Positions 1 to 8,299 of a stretch of DNA of 64,000 nt are shown piece by piece (positions within the stretch are counted from its first letter, which is position 1; every line of letters starts with the position of its first letter). The position numbers and the translations under genes were made by a program. The DNA is taken from contig NZ_CANMAU010000006.1 in NCBI RefSeq assembly GCF_947495925.1, forward strand, positions 191,001 through 255,000. The letters are read 5' to 3'. This stretch comes from an uncultured Algibacter sp. Its GTDB lineage: Bacteria > Bacteroidota > Bacteroidia > Flavobacteriales > Flavobacteriaceae. The notes beneath the pieces were generated by a model, which had not been told where the DNA came from, searched no databases, and saw only the letters and a program-made list of their open reading frames with translations.

Positions 1-219
1 GAGGTTGAAACTTTTGAAGAGTTTAAAAACGTTTTAGAAACTAAAACAGGGTTTATTTCTGCACATTGGGACGGTACAAATGAGACTGAAGACAAGATAA
101 AAGAGTTAACCAAAGCTACTATACGTTGTATTCCTTTGGAAGCCAAGGAAGAAGAAGGGGTTTGTGTGTATTCTGGAAAACCGTCGAAACGTAGAGTATT
201 GTTCGCAAAAGCATATTAA
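1..219 (+). CDS. proS: Prolyl-tRNA synthetase, C-terminal end (partial)
   Basis: The window opens inside an open frame that ends at the TAA at 217-219, giving 72 residues. The tail includes the segment [18 protein letters not shown], which matches the zinc-binding-like C-terminal domain of the archaeal/eukaryote-type ProRS used by Bacteroidota. The enzyme charges tRNA-Pro with proline in the cytosol. The start and catalytic core lie outside the window, so the call rests only on this tail. An AT-rich hairpin follows directly, and the next unit (tRNA-Glu, rpsT) has its own promoters. Confidence 0.8.
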   Translation, partial: EVETFEEFKNVLETKTGFISAHWDGTNETEDKIKELTKATIRCIPLEAKEEEGVCVYSGKPSKRRVLFAKAY

Positions 220-236
220 TTTCAAAAATAAAAAAG

Positions 237-271
237 GCAATATAAATTTTTTTAAAAAAAATTTATATTGC
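237..271 (+). terminator. AT-rich hairpin after proS
   Basis: A near-perfect inverted repeat has arms GCAATATAAATTTTT and AAAAATTTATATTGC. The stem is long but AT-rich and is not followed by a clean T run, so it may be a weak terminator or an mRNA 3'-end stabiliser. Confidence 0.55.
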
Positions 272-273
272 TC

Positions 274-303
274 TTGCAACATTTAAAAATAGTTGTATTT
301 TTG
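274..303 (+). promoter_or_regulatory. Bacteroidota-type promoter, upstream copy
   Basis: TTG (274-276), 19 bases, then TATTTTTG (296-303) matches the Bacteroidota sigma-ABfr pattern TTG-N19-TAnnTTTG. It lies upstream of tRNA-Glu and rpsT and would give a transcript with a leader of about 100 bases. Confidence 0.5.
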
Positions 304-364
304 CATCCGCAATGGAAAACATTGTAAGTTATTTGAAACAGTGAAGTAATTATTAAATTTTAAG

Positions 365-394
365 TTGCAGGTTTGTAAATTAAAATTATATTTG
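365..394 (+). promoter_or_regulatory. Bacteroidota-type promoter for tRNA-Glu/rpsT
   Basis: TTG (365-367), 19 bases, then TATATTTG (387-394) fits the TTG-N19-TAnnTTTG consensus exactly. Transcription should start around 400, just before the tRNA at 412. Confidence 0.65.
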
Positions 395-411
395 CGCACT
401 CTAAAACAAAT

Positions 412-483
412 GGCCCGTTCGTCTATCGGCTAGGACGCCAGGTTTTCATCCTGGTAAGAGGGGTTCGATTCCCCTACGGGCTA
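412..483 (+). tRNA. tRNA-Glu (TTC)
   Basis: A full cloverleaf can be drawn. The acceptor stem GGCCCGT pairs with ACGGGCT, the anticodon stem CCAGG with CCTGG, the anticodon in loop TTTTCAT is TTC, and the T arm is GGGGTTCGATTCCCC. No CCA is encoded. The gene sits 23 bases before rpsT, so a shared transcript is likely. Confidence 0.96.
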
Positions 484-506
484 CAATATTTAATAAGAAG
501 AATAAA

Positions 507-758
507 ATGGCAAATCATAAGTCAGCATTAAAAAGAATTAGAAGTAACGAAGCTAAACGCTTAACTAATAAATATCAGCATAAAACAACACGTAATGCTA
601 TCAAGAAGTTACGTGAATTAACTGATAAGAAAGAGGCTGAAGCTTTATTCCCTTCAATAGTTTCTATGTTAGATAAGTTAGCTAAGAAAAATGTAATTCA
701 TGCTAATAAAGCTGCAAACCTTAAATCCGGTTTGGCTGCACATGTTGCTGCACTTTAA
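507..758 (+). CDS. rpsT: 30S ribosomal protein S20
   Basis: This 83-residue basic protein begins [18 protein letters not shown], the classic S20 N terminus, and ends in the Ala-rich helix typical of S20. It binds 16S rRNA early in small-subunit assembly. Length matches the family (about 85 residues). It follows tRNA-Glu closely and is followed by a strong terminator, so tRNA-Glu and rpsT probably form one unit. Confidence 0.97.
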   Translation: MANHKSALKRIRSNEAKRLTNKYQHKTTRNAIKKLRELTDKKEAEALFPSIVSMLDKLAKKNVIHANKAANLKSGLAAHVAAL

Positions 759-780
759 GATTCGTTAAAGAAATATATTT

Positions 781-813
781 AAAAGCTTCTCATTATGAGG
801 AGCTTTTTTTTTG
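781..813 (+). terminator. Rho-independent terminator of rpsT
   Basis: The stem AAAAGCTTCTC / GAGGAGCTTTT with loop ATTAT is followed by a run of T residues. Confidence 0.88.
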
Positions 814-903
814 ATTTTCTTTTAATGTTTTAGTTTTAAACCAATAAATAAAACTATAAATTTGCAATAGCAACAAGTAGTAAACTTAACAAATTACAAT
901 CCC

Positions 904-1266
904 TTGGAAAATAAAGAAGCAATAAAACTTATAGATAAGACTCTTAAGAAAATCGATGAAGATGGTGTTAATAGTGAAGGCGTAATAAGTAATGTTAAAG
1001 CATTACGCGTTTTTGCTTTAGAAGAGCAAATACCTTTAGTGGTTAAGGTTTTAAGACTTACTTATGAGCATATTGAAGCAAATGATTCATTTTTAATACC
1101 AATTCTGGATGATGAACCGCTAGAAGAGAATGGAGAAATTGTGGCAAATGATATGACTGCACCTGAAGAAAGTCTTAAATATTTATTATCTCTTATTAAA
1201 AATTTGAATAATAAGATGAATGTTTTGGACTTAAAAGAATACAGAGATCTTTTAACTGACTATTGA
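904..1266 (+). CDS. Conserved hypothetical protein, 120 residues
   Basis: The ORF has no in-frame ATG near its 5' end, so the start is taken as TTG at 904; a TAnnTTTG element (TAAATTTG, 857-864) lies upstream. The protein is acidic and helical, with no signal peptide or membrane segment, so it should be cytosolic. I do not recognise a named domain. It is a single-gene unit between two terminators, downstream of rpsT. Coding character is good (clean frame, helical amphipathic pattern) but function is unknown. Confidence 0.72.
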   Translation: MENKEAIKLIDKTLKKIDEDGVNSEGVISNVKALRVFALEEQIPLVVKVLRLTYEHIEANDSFLIPILDDEPLEENGEIVANDMTAPEESLKYLLSLIKNLNNKMNVLDLKEYRDLLTDY

Positions 1267-1288
1267 ATAGAAAAATAGATTATAATTT

Positions 1289-1319
1289 AAAAGCCTTTCA
1301 AATTCGAGAGGCTTTTTTT
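1289..1319 (+). terminator. Rho-independent terminator
   Basis: The stem AAAAGCCTTTC / GAGAGGCTTTTT with a short loop and T tail ends the 120-residue gene. Confidence 0.85.
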
Positions 1320-1445
1320 ATAAAGTATCCTTTGTAAAATATTATAAACATTTACAAGCTATTTTGAGGTTTCTGTTATTTTGAAAAGAACAACTTATTT
1401 TTACTATTTTAGTGAGTGAATGATTTTCATTTAAACCATACAGTT

Positions 1446-2621
1446 ATGTCTCAAAAAAGAAGTTTTTTTTTCTTGTTTTTATTCTTTTGTTTAATCTCTA
1501 CAAGACTTTTTGCACAATATGATTGGGATGGTATAGATATACCAGTTGATCCTGTTGTTGGCCAATGGGAGCTCATAGACGAGACTTCAGATGATTTTAA
1601 TTACGAAGCTCCAGCAGATAATAAGGGAGCTATTTTTAATAGTAAGTGGAAAGATGGTTTTATTAACGGTTGGAAAGGTCCGGGAAATACAGAATGGATT
1701 CCAGATAACGCAAGAGTAACGAATGGTAATCTGGAAATAAAAGCCACACGAGTGCCTGGTACAACTGATAAAGTCCATTTTCAGGCCATTTCAACTAAAA
1801 CAGCAATTAAGTATCCTGTTTTTGTTGAAACTCGAATGAAAGTGATGAATTCGGTAATGGCTAATGCAGTTTGGATGCTAAGTTCAGATAGTGCTGAGGA
1901 GATCGATATTGTTGAAGCCTATGGTTCTAGCTATTCCGAAAGTGCTAGTTCTTCAAAAGAATGGTTTGCAAAGCGAATGCATTTGAGTCATCATACTTTT
2001 GACAGGAGTGTTACGCCAGCGTTAGATTATCAACCTACGGATAATGGTAGTTGGTATACAGATGGTTCTTATTGGCGCGATGGTTTTAGAAGAGTAGGAG
2101 TGTATTGGAGAGATCCTTTTCATTTAGAGTACTATATTGATGGAGTTTTGGTAAGAACAGTTTCTGGAGCAGCGATTATTGATCCTAATGAGTATTTAAA
2201 CGGTAACGGATTATCCAGTGAGGAAAAAATTATTATTTCTGGTGCTGCCCAAGGCTGGCAAGTAAATAATGGTGTATGGCCAACTGATTGGGAATTAGCC
2301 GATACCGATGGGCATACATTCAAAGTGGATTGGATTCGGACGTATAAAGATAAAGGTGAAACGGCCTCTGCATCGGAGTTTAATCTTTCACGAAGCTTAG
2401 CCTATTCAAATCCTGTTCTAGATTTTATTACCATTAAGTCTAATTCTAATTTAAAACAATTAAATGTTTACAATGTAAATGGATTTTTAGTTAAAACAGT
2501 AAAGAATATTCCAAGTAAAAGCAGTAAAGTTTATTTTGAACACTTGGCTAGTGGGTTATATTTTATAAAACTTGAAGGAATTAATGGGAGGTTTGATGTT
2601 ATGAAAATTATTAAAAATTAG
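1446..2621 (+). CDS. GH16 beta-agarase-like glycoside hydrolase, T9SS-secreted
   Basis: The tracked ORF begins at a GTG (1416), but the ATG at 1446 starts a good signal peptide (hydrophobic stretch ending LFA, residues 1-23), so I place the start there. The GH16 domain spans about residues 35-305. The catalytic signature EIDIVE is at 152-157: Glu152 nucleophile, Asp154 helper, Glu157 acid/base. The segment RMHLSHHTF...DYQPTDNGSWY resembles beta-agarases, so agarose or a related red-algal galactan is the likely substrate; porphyran or carrageenan cannot be excluded. The last ~75 residues form a type IX secretion C-terminal domain (SNPVLDFITI, ASGLYFIKL, MKIIKN). The enzyme should be secreted or surface-bound. 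It stands alone, not beside the SusC/D locus. Confidence 0.88.
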   Translation: MSQKRSFFFLFLFFCLISTRLFAQYDWDGIDIPVDPVVGQWELIDETSDDFNYEAPADNKGAIFNSKWKDGFINGWKGPGNTEWIPDNARVTNGNLEIKATRVPGTTDKVHFQAISTKTAIKYPVFVETRMKVMNSVMANAVWMLSSDSAEEIDIVEAYGSSYSESASSSKEWFAKRMHLSHHTFDRSVTPALDYQPTDNGSWYTDGSYWRDGFRRVGVYWRDPFHLEYYIDGVLVRTVSGAAIIDPNEYLNGNGLSSEEKIIISGAAQGWQVNNGVWPTDWELADTDGHTFKVDWIRTYKDKGETASASEFNLSRSLAYSNPVLDFITIKSNSNLKQLNVYNVNGFLVKTVKNIPSKSSKVYFEHLASGLYFIKLEGINGRFDVMKIIKN

Positions 2622-2696
2622 GTTGTCAACTTATAAAGGTTATCTGCTTTAAGGAAGTGCTTTTTACGTTTTGTAGTCTTTTTTTACTGTTTGTTG

Positions 2697-3368
2697 TTAT
2701 TTTAATCCATAGGTAAAGAGTCCGCTCATGGACATAGGAATTCCATCAAAGTCAATGTCTGGTTCCGAAATTACCTCTGTTGCTATTTGTTTGAATCCCG
2801 TTTTATCTAATAATTTTTCTATCTCTTCTTTAGTATATTTATTAAAGTTGTATTGTGTTAATTCTATTTTATCCATCAGTTCTTTTGATCGATATCCAAT
2901 TAAAGCTTTACCAGTAGGCTTTAATACTCTATACATTTCTTTAGCACTATCTATTAAATTCGGCCAAAAATATATTGTGTTAGTCGTGGTTATATAATCA
3001 AAACTATTATTATCAAATGGCAGTTTTTCAATCGAACCTTTAATAAAAGACACCTTTTTAGTATTTATCAATTTCTTATTTAATAGCATAGCTTCATCAA
3101 CCATAGTTTGGGAAAAATCTAATCCAGTACATTCTAAATTAGGATTCATTGACAAAATATTTTTGGTGAAGTAACCATTGCCCATTCCAATTTCTAGGAT
3201 CAAGCTATTTGATTTAGGGTTTAATACATTGTAGGAGTTTAGGCAGATATGTTTATTACCTTTATTCATTTGCCTACCAACTTCTTTTCCATCTTCTCCA
3301 GTAGGTTTTTTTAAATGACTTGCCAGCTCTTGTTTAGAAAGTTTGCTGGTGTTAAATTTTTTGGACAT
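2697..3368 (-). CDS. Class I SAM-dependent methyltransferase (UbiE-like)
   Basis: This 223-residue soluble protein has motif I LEIGMGNGYF (about 58-67), an acidic motif II (CTGLDFS) and the post-motif segment LPFDNNSFDYITTTNTIYFW, followed by EMYRVLKPTGKAL. These are hallmarks of the Methyltransf_11 / UbiE-type fold that transfers methyl from S-adenosylmethionine. The substrate cannot be read from sequence, and the genome neighbours (an agarase and a ThuA-like protein) give no help. It is a stand-alone gene in antisense orientation to its left neighbour. Confidence 0.85.
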   Translation of the reverse strand: MSKKFNTSKLSKQELASHLKKPTGEDGKEVGRQMNKGNKHICLNSYNVLNPKSNSLILEIGMGNGYFTKNILSMNPNLECTGLDFSQTMVDEAMLLNKKLINTKKVSFIKGSIEKLPFDNNSFDYITTTNTIYFWPNLIDSAKEMYRVLKPTGKALIGYRSKELMDKIELTQYNFNKYTKEEIEKLLDKTGFKQIATEVISEPDIDFDGIPMSMSGLFTYGLK

Positions 3369-3433
3369 GTGTGTTATTTGAATATTCGTTGATTTGTATT
3401 TTGCTTTGGTGGAAATTTAAAAAGAACTTTGTC

Positions 3434-4354
3434 TTATTTCGGGGTATTAGTAGTTATGCTAATTAATTCCATTTTATTTTGGGTTGGGAAATTGTCAGGT
3501 ATTTCATAAGAAGTATTTCCAGTAGCTAACCATTCTGTAGCTCTAATTAAAGTGGTTTGAAAACCAACACATCTATAACTTATCGGGTAGGATTCCCCTT
3601 CCCAGAGATGCCCCATAGAAGAATTATAAACTCTTCCTTTCCCATAGGAAACCACCCATTCTACCGGCCAGTTTATATTGGTGTTATCATCTATCGCGTA
3701 TGAAAGTACGGTAAGGTTTTTGGCTGGCCCTCTAGCAAACTTATAAAGTTCCAAGTCTGGTGTCTTCCAAACTTGAGGAAAACCTCTATTAATAGGATGG
3801 TTGTTTAAAATATAAATAGCTTCGTCGTTTCTTGGCCCATGAAATGTGGGCTTACCCTTTCCTACAGGAATTTCAACTATTTTTTTATTTTCACTTATTT
3901 GCAGTGCAATACCTTCGGTTTCCGATCTCCAGCCTAATCCTATCATAAGGTTATACTCGTCCCACTTTGAGAAAGCATTGTTTGCTGAATGGAGTATGTA
4001 TAGGCCCCCTCCTGATCTTACGTAGTTTTCCAAATCTTTTTGAACTTCTTGAGGCCAATGGATTTTTTTATTCTGAATATTGTTCGTGTTCTGAATAACA
4101 ACATCAAAATTTTCAAATTTCGGTCGCCAATTTTGCCATGCACTACCCTTAAGTGTAGAAGGAGCTGTTGATATAGTTATATTAAATAAATTGCTTTCTT
4201 CAAGAATCGATTTAACAAGTAAAGAAGTTTGTTTCCAATTGTGATTACTAAAACCATCTAAGATTAAAACATTTAATTTGTTAGAATGTGATTGAGAACA
4301 TACAAACTGTCCCAAAAAAAGAATGAAAAGAAAATTGAATAATAATTTAGCCAT
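3434..4354 (-). CDS. Exported ThuA-like domain protein
   Basis: The 306-residue protein starts with a signal peptide (hydrophobic to about residue 20, FVCSQS). The rest matches the ThuA family, a glutamine-amidotransferase-like fold: NVLILDGFSNHNW at the N terminus, a segment VRSGGGLYILHSANNAF, and late GKGRVYNSSMGHLWEG. ThuA-like proteins are often linked to sugar utilisation and are common as exported proteins in Bacteroidota; catalytic activity is not established. A polysaccharide-related role here is only inferred. The gene is preceded (on its strand) by a decayed small lipoprotein gene. Confidence 0.85.
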   Translation of the reverse strand: MAKLLFNFLFILFLGQFVCSQSHSNKLNVLILDGFSNHNWKQTSLLVKSILEESNLFNITISTAPSTLKGSAWQNWRPKFENFDVVIQNTNNIQNKKIHWPQEVQKDLENYVRSGGGLYILHSANNAFSKWDEYNLMIGLGWRSETEGIALQISENKKIVEIPVGKGKPTFHGPRNDEAIYILNNHPINRGFPQVWKTPDLELYKFARGPAKNLTVLSYAIDDNTNINWPVEWVVSYGKGRVYNSSMGHLWEGESYPISYRCVGFQTTLIRATEWLATGNTSYEIPDNFPTQNKMELISITTNTPK

Positions 4355-4535
4355 AATTGTTTTAAAAACTATACTTTAAAATGATTGTCGACTTCCTTAA
4401 CTGTTATCAAAAACGGACTAAAAGTAGTTAATTTGATTGAATTAGAGTATCGTAGAATAAACTATAGTTGATATGGCTATTAATTTTGAACAATTAATGT
4501 TTTAAATGAAAGATTTTGTTTCATCATATAGTCTC

Positions 4536-4878
4536 TCATTCAATTAGCTCAAGAGATTCAATTATTATCCTCTGTCCGCAATAATCAAGCGATTCAGACC
4601 AATTTAAATTAACAGAAATAGATGATTTTATGGTTTCTAAATTTATATCAGAATTTGGAGGTAATTCAGAAAAACAATTCTCAGATTCATCTCCATCAAT
4701 AATAATAATAATAATAATAATAATCCAACAACCTCCACAGCAGGAACATAAGGTCAGGTCGAAACCTGAAAGTATTGCGGTTGATTCAAATGTTGATTTA
4801 TTATAGTCATCACTATTACGGCTCGTAAAAAAATTTGAACACTATAACTATTAGTAATCCTATTTTTTCAATTTTCAT
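4536..4878 (-). pseudogene. Decayed small lipoprotein gene with frameshift and ATT expansion
   Basis: This is not in the ORF track. On the minus strand an ATG at 4878-4876 opens a hydrophobic leader (MKIEKIGLLIVIVFKFF). It hits a stop after a run of seven T; with one T fewer the frame continues without a stop for about 96 codons to the TGA at 4536. The continued frame reads TSRNSDDYNKSTFES, LTLCSCCGGCW, nine Ile, DGDESENCFSELPPNSDI, and LNWSESLDYCGQRIIIES. This looks like a small Cys-rich exported protein whose lipobox Cys is now Arg (TSRNSDD for an expected TSCNSDD). Lipobox loss, homopolymer frameshift and a triplet expansion together argue for decay. A sequencing error at the T run could explain only the frameshift. 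Confidence 0.68.
4698..4724. repeat. (AAT)9 microsatellite
   Basis: Nine tandem AAT triplets on the plus strand read as nine ATT (Ile) codons inside the decayed minus-strand gene. Such a pure triplet run is exceptional in this window. Confidence 0.95.
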
Positions 4879-5164
4879 AATTCTTTCTTTGTACTTTACT
4901 TTTAGATGCTGAAATTATCAAATGGTTGTGTTAAATTATTGAAAGTTTACTGTTTATTGAATGAGTAATAGCATAACGAACTAATTTGGCAGAGTAATGG
5001 TGGCTTAGTGTATTTTTAATATTCGTATCTACTTTTGAAAGGAATCAAAACTTATTTGTCTCCAATGTTTAACGTCCTTTAATGTGATTTTGAAGTATAT
5101 TTATGACTACAAAATTATAGAATAAAGCAATGTGCCTAATATGAGGTTTTTAAATTATTATAAA
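4879..5164. other. Intergenic stretch between decayed gene and rho terminator
   Basis: AT-rich DNA with stops in all frames. I see no gene or RNA here; it may hold the promoter of the decayed gene (minus strand). Confidence 0.5.
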
Positions 5165-5166
5165 TC

Positions 5167-5201
5167 AAAAAAAGCCTTAACATGAGGTTAAGACTTTTTT
5201 T
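5167..5201 (-). terminator. Terminator of rho
   Basis: The stem AAAAAAGCCTTAAC / GGTTAAGACTTTTTT with one internal mismatch lies 31 bases past the rho stop. It has A and T runs on both sides, so it can work on either strand. Confidence 0.8.
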
Positions 5202-5231
5202 AGTTTAGTTGTTAGTAAAGTTTATAATTTA

Positions 5232-6866
5232 TTATCCATTCATAGATATTAAAAACTCTTCGTTGTTTCTCGTTTGTTTGAAACGGTCATTAATGAATTC
5301 CATAGCTTCAACAGGATTCATGTCTGCTAAGTATTTGCGCATTACCCACATACGCTGAATAGTGTTGTCATCTAATAAGATATCATCACGACGCGTACTT
5401 GAAGATGTTAAATCGATAGCAGGGAAAATTCTACGGTTAGATATTTTTCTATCCAACTGAAGTTCCATGTTACCAGTTCCTTTAAACTCTTCAAAAATGA
5501 CCTCGTCCATTTTAGAACCTGTTTCAGTAAGCGCTGTTGCAATAATGGTAAGAGAACCACCGTTTTCGATGTTTCGAGCTGCTCCAAAAAAGCGTTTTGG
5601 CTTGTGTAAGGCGTTGGCATCAACACCACCACTTAATATTTTACCAGAAGCGGGCTGTACCGTATTATATGCTCTTGCTAAACGTGTAATAGAATCTAAT
5701 AATATCACGACATCATGGCCACATTCTACGAGTCGTTTTGCTTTTTCAAGAACAATATTGGCAATTTTTACGTGCTCATGAGCTTCTTTATCAAAAGTGG
5801 AAGCAATAACTTCTCCTTGAACATTACGTTGCATATCTGTTACCTCTTCAGGACGTTCATCAATTAATAAAATCATTTGGTAAACCTCGGGGTGGTTTGC
5901 TGCAATAGCATTTGCAACATCCTTAAGTAACATAGTTTTACCCGTTTTTGGTTGCGATACAATCATTCCACGTTGTCCTTTTCCAATAGGCGAAAATAAG
6001 TCCATAATTCTAGTAGAAATCGTACTTTGACGTTCTGCTAAATTGAATTTTTCTTGAGGGAATAAAGGTGTTAAATGCTCAAAAGACACACGATCTCTTA
6101 CCACATTAGGGTTTTGACCATTAATTTTGCTTACTTTAATTAAAGGGAAATATTTTTCTCCTTCTTTTGGCGGACGTACATGACCCAAAACAGTGTCTCC
6201 AGTTTTTAAACCAAACAATCTAATTTGAGATTGTGACACATAAATATCATCAGGAGAAGACAGGTAGTTGTAATCTGAAGATCTTAAAAAACCATATCCA
6301 TCTTGCATAATGTCTAAAACACCTTCACTTTCAATAATGGCGTCAAACTCAAAATCGGGCTCGCGGTAACGATTTCTGTTATCTTTGTTGCCTTTGTCAA
6401 CATTACCATTTTTTTGGTTTCTGTGTTGATTTTTATTTTGGCTGTGATTTCTTTGATTCGACTTCTGCTGATTGTCGTTTTGGTTATTTCTATGCCTAGG
6501 ATTGTTATCTTTTCTTTGTTCTTCCTTTTGTTGTTTTTGAGGAGCCTCTGCTTTTTTTGCAGTATCTGCTTTTGGTTCAGTTTTGCTTTCAGTTGCTTTA
6601 GCTTCTGGCTTAGCTGGTGTACTGTCTTTAGCTGGCTTCTGTACCCGTTGTCTTGGTTTTCTAGCAGGTTTAGGTTCTGCGTTTTCAGTAGTTTCAGCAG
6701 GGGCTACAACAGCTTTTACAGCTTTAGGATCAGCAGCTTGTTGATCTAGGATTTGGTATACTAAATCAAGTTTTTTTAATGAACGATATTTAGGAACGCT
6801 CAGTTTTTTTGCAATCTCCTGTAAATCAGCGAGCTTTTTTTCTTTTAATTGTGAAATTTCAAACAT
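5232..6866 (-). CDS. rho: Transcription termination factor Rho
   Basis: Rho is a hexameric RNA-dependent ATPase that ends transcription. Domains in order: Rho N-terminal helical domain (about 1-45), a long basic Lys/Asn/Gln-rich low-complexity insert (about 50-168), the RNA-binding cold-shock fold (about 175-250; GYGFLRS, DIYVS), then the RecA-like motor. Walker A is SQPKTGKT (about 304-311), Walker B is [10 protein letters not shown], and the arginine-rich segment [13 protein letters not shown] is intact. At 544 residues it is about 125 longer than E. coli Rho, all of it from the insert, as is usual in Bacteroidota. It is a single-gene unit, divergent from the DUF4293 gene. Confidence 0.97.
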   Translation of the reverse strand: MFEISQLKEKKLADLQEIAKKLSVPKYRSLKKLDLVYQILDQQAADPKAVKAVVAPAETTENAEPKPARKPRQRVQKPAKDSTPAKPEAKATESKTEPKADTAKKAEAPQKQQKEEQRKDNNPRHRNNQNDNQQKSNQRNHSQNKNQHRNQKNGNVDKGNKDNRNRYREPDFEFDAIIESEGVLDIMQDGYGFLRSSDYNYLSSPDDIYVSQSQIRLFGLKTGDTVLGHVRPPKEGEKYFPLIKVSKINGQNPNVVRDRVSFEHLTPLFPQEKFNLAERQSTISTRIMDLFSPIGKGQRGMIVSQPKTGKTMLLKDVANAIAANHPEVYQMILLIDERPEEVTDMQRNVQGEVIASTFDKEAHEHVKIANIVLEKAKRLVECGHDVVILLDSITRLARAYNTVQPASGKILSGGVDANALHKPKRFFGAARNIENGGSLTIIATALTETGSKMDEVIFEEFKGTGNMELQLDRKISNRRIFPAIDLTSSSTRRDDILLDDNTIQRMWVMRKYLADMNPVEAMEFINDRFKQTRNNEEFLISMNG

Positions 6867-7020
6867 TGATGTTTAATTGAATATTTTGTATTGAATACGA
6901 TCTTGAGTAATTCTGAAAAAAATGATTTTATTCTGAAGAATTAACCGCTTGTTATTGCGATTGTTGAGAATTATTACTGCAATTATACAACTTTATTTTA
7001 TTTTTTTGTATTTATTCTTC

Positions 7021-7028
7021 TATTTTTG
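7021..7028 (+). promoter_or_regulatory. -7 element (TATTTTTG) before the DUF4293 gene
   Basis: A TAnnTTTG match lies 22 bases before the ATG at 7051. No well-spaced TTG was found upstream. Confidence 0.4.
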
Positions 7029-7050
7029 CGGTCTAGTTTTATAAAATTAT

Positions 7051-7461
7051 ATGTTACAACGTATTCAATCTATTTATTTATTATGCGCTGCTGGTATTTC
7101 GGCAGGGTTAATATTTGTGTTCCATTTATGGATTACTAATGATGGTTTAAGTGTGTTTGCAAAAGACGATATACTATACTTGGGTTTATTCTTAGGTTCG
7201 GCCATACTGTCTTTAATATCTATATTTATGTATAAAAATAGGAAGTCTCAATTTATGCTGGGGCGACTTAACATCATATTAAACTTTATTTTACTAGGAT
7301 TTTTCGTGTATCAATCACTAAATATATCTGGAGAAACGGCGGTTTCTGAGAAAGGTATTGGGATGCTTCTCCCTATTGTTTCTATCGTGTTTTTGGCTTT
7401 AGCCAATAAGGCCATCAAGAAGGATGAAGATCTCGTAAAATCTGTTGATAGGTTACGTTAA
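7051..7461 (+). CDS. DUF4293 inner-membrane protein
   Basis: The 136-residue protein has four predicted membrane helices (about 5-25, 42-60, 72-90, 103-122). The opening MLQRIQSIYLLCAA is characteristic of DUF4293 proteins of Bacteroidota. The gene lying beside rho is, as I recall, a common arrangement in Flavobacteriia. Its function is not known. The last residues are charged and cytosolic. It ends in its own terminator. Confidence 0.88.
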   Translation: MLQRIQSIYLLCAAGISAGLIFVFHLWITNDGLSVFAKDDILYLGLFLGSAILSLISIFMYKNRKSQFMLGRLNIILNFILLGFFVYQSLNISGETAVSEKGIGMLLPIVSIVFLALANKAIKKDEDLVKSVDRLR

Positions 7462-7491
7462 AAACCTTATATCTTAGTAGTATTAGTGCGT

Positions 7492-7524
7492 AAGCCCAGG
7501 ATGAAGATCTTGGGCTTTTTTTTT
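7492..7524 (+). terminator. Terminator after the DUF4293 gene
   Basis: The stem AAGCCCAGG / CTTGGGCTT is followed by a run of nine T. Confidence 0.87.
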
Positions 7525-7536
7525 CAAGGTTTTAGG

Positions 7537-7570
7537 CAAAAAAAAAGTCTAAAATAAAATTCCAGACTTT
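7537..7570 (-). terminator. Terminator of the SlyD-like gene
   Basis: Read on the minus strand, AAAGTCT / AGACTTT closes a loop and leads into a T run. It faces the DUF4293 terminator, so the convergent pair is separated by two stacked hairpins. Confidence 0.75.
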
Positions 7571-7596
7571 AAATTGTATTATAGATTTAGAAATAA

Positions 7597-8025
7597 TTAT
7601 TTTATTTCGATAAGCTCTAAATCGAAAGTTAGATCTTGTCCAGCCAATGGATGGTTGGCATCAACAATGATATGGTCGTCATTAACAGCAGCGACGCGAA
7701 ATTGTACTTCTCTACCGTTTTCGTCTTTCGAGGCTAACCCCATACCAACTTCAGGGGCCATATCTGGTGGTAATTGTTCTTTCTTAACTTCGTACATTAG
7801 TTCTTTTTGCACATCGCCATAAGCTTCAGCAACGGGAATATTGATCGTTTTCTTTTCATTTAATTTCATATCAATAATCCCTTTTTCAAACCCAGGAATA
7901 AGCATGCCTTTACCTAGTTCAACTTCTAAAGGTTCTCTTTCTAACGAGCTGTCAAAAACTTGACCATTACTTAATTTTCCCGTGTAATGTACTTTTATCG
8001 TATCATTTTCTTTTACTTGACTCAT
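7597..8025 (-). CDS. FKBP-type peptidyl-prolyl isomerase, SlyD-like
   Basis: The 142-residue soluble protein speeds cis-trans isomerisation of X-Pro bonds and probably acts as a chaperone. It has the SlyD layout: a split FKBP domain (DTIKVHYTGKLSNGQVFDSS at the N terminus, ANHPLAGQDLTFDLELIEI at the C terminus) around an insert-in-flap chaperone domain (about 70-120). The His-rich metal-binding tail of E. coli SlyD is absent, as in many Bacteroidota homologues. No signal peptide is seen, so it is cytosolic. Confidence 0.92.
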   Translation of the reverse strand: MSQVKENDTIKVHYTGKLSNGQVFDSSLEREPLEVELGKGMLIPGFEKGIIDMKLNEKKTINIPVAEAYGDVQKELMYEVKKEQLPPDMAPEVGMGLASKDENGREVQFRVAAVNDDHIIVDANHPLAGQDLTFDLELIEIK

Positions 8026-8130
8026 AACAAATTATGTTTAATTTTTAAAACGGCTGCAAAAATACAACTTATCAAGTAATTTATCAGGTTTTGTTTATTC
8101 AAGTATGAGGTTAAAAGGGTGTCGTAATAT

Positions 8131-8234
8131 GTTGGGCGTTAACATAATCCTGAATTTAGTTCAGGATCAGGTCGGGCTTTACGTAGCAAGTCCGCGCTCG
8201 TACCTCGCTGTGGGCTTTTTACTGCAATCCCTAA
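8131..8234 (-). repeat. Dispersed bipartite repeat, copy A
   Basis: On the minus strand this stretch reads TTAGGGATTG (8234-8225), a variable middle, then AAAGCCCGACCTGATCCTGA and CTAAATTCAGGAT (ending near 8147). The same two boxes occur in the same order at 11836-11988 on the plus strand with an unrelated, longer middle. The inner box holds a hairpin ATCCTGAA / TTCAGGAT. No ORF lies here. It appears to be a non-coding flavobacterial repeat; boundaries are approximate. Confidence 0.7.
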
Positions 8235-8299
8235 GCACGTACTCGCCAAATTCAAGTACCCACGATGGATGGTCTACTTTTTAAGGTTATCACAATGGA

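Noticed and set aside
2132-2323. 63-residue minus-strand ORF in the GH16 gene
   Set aside because: Antisense to the conserved agarase-like core and without any context of its own.
2728-2997. 89-residue plus-strand ORF
   Set aside because: Antisense to the methyltransferase, whose SAM motifs make the minus strand the real gene.
4840-4878. Programmed ribosomal frameshift in the decayed lipoprotein gene
   Set aside because: The seven-T run could be slippery, but the lost lipobox Cys and the ATT expansion fit decay better; kept only as an alternative.
5467-5781. 104-residue plus-strand ORF opposite rho
   Set aside because: Lies wholly inside the conserved ATPase part of rho and has no independent start context.
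6414-6749. 111-residue ORF on the plus strand opposite rho
   Set aside because: It is the antisense of the low-complexity Lys/Gln/Asn-rich insert of Rho; composition (Phe/Ser/Leu runs) is a mirror of that bias.
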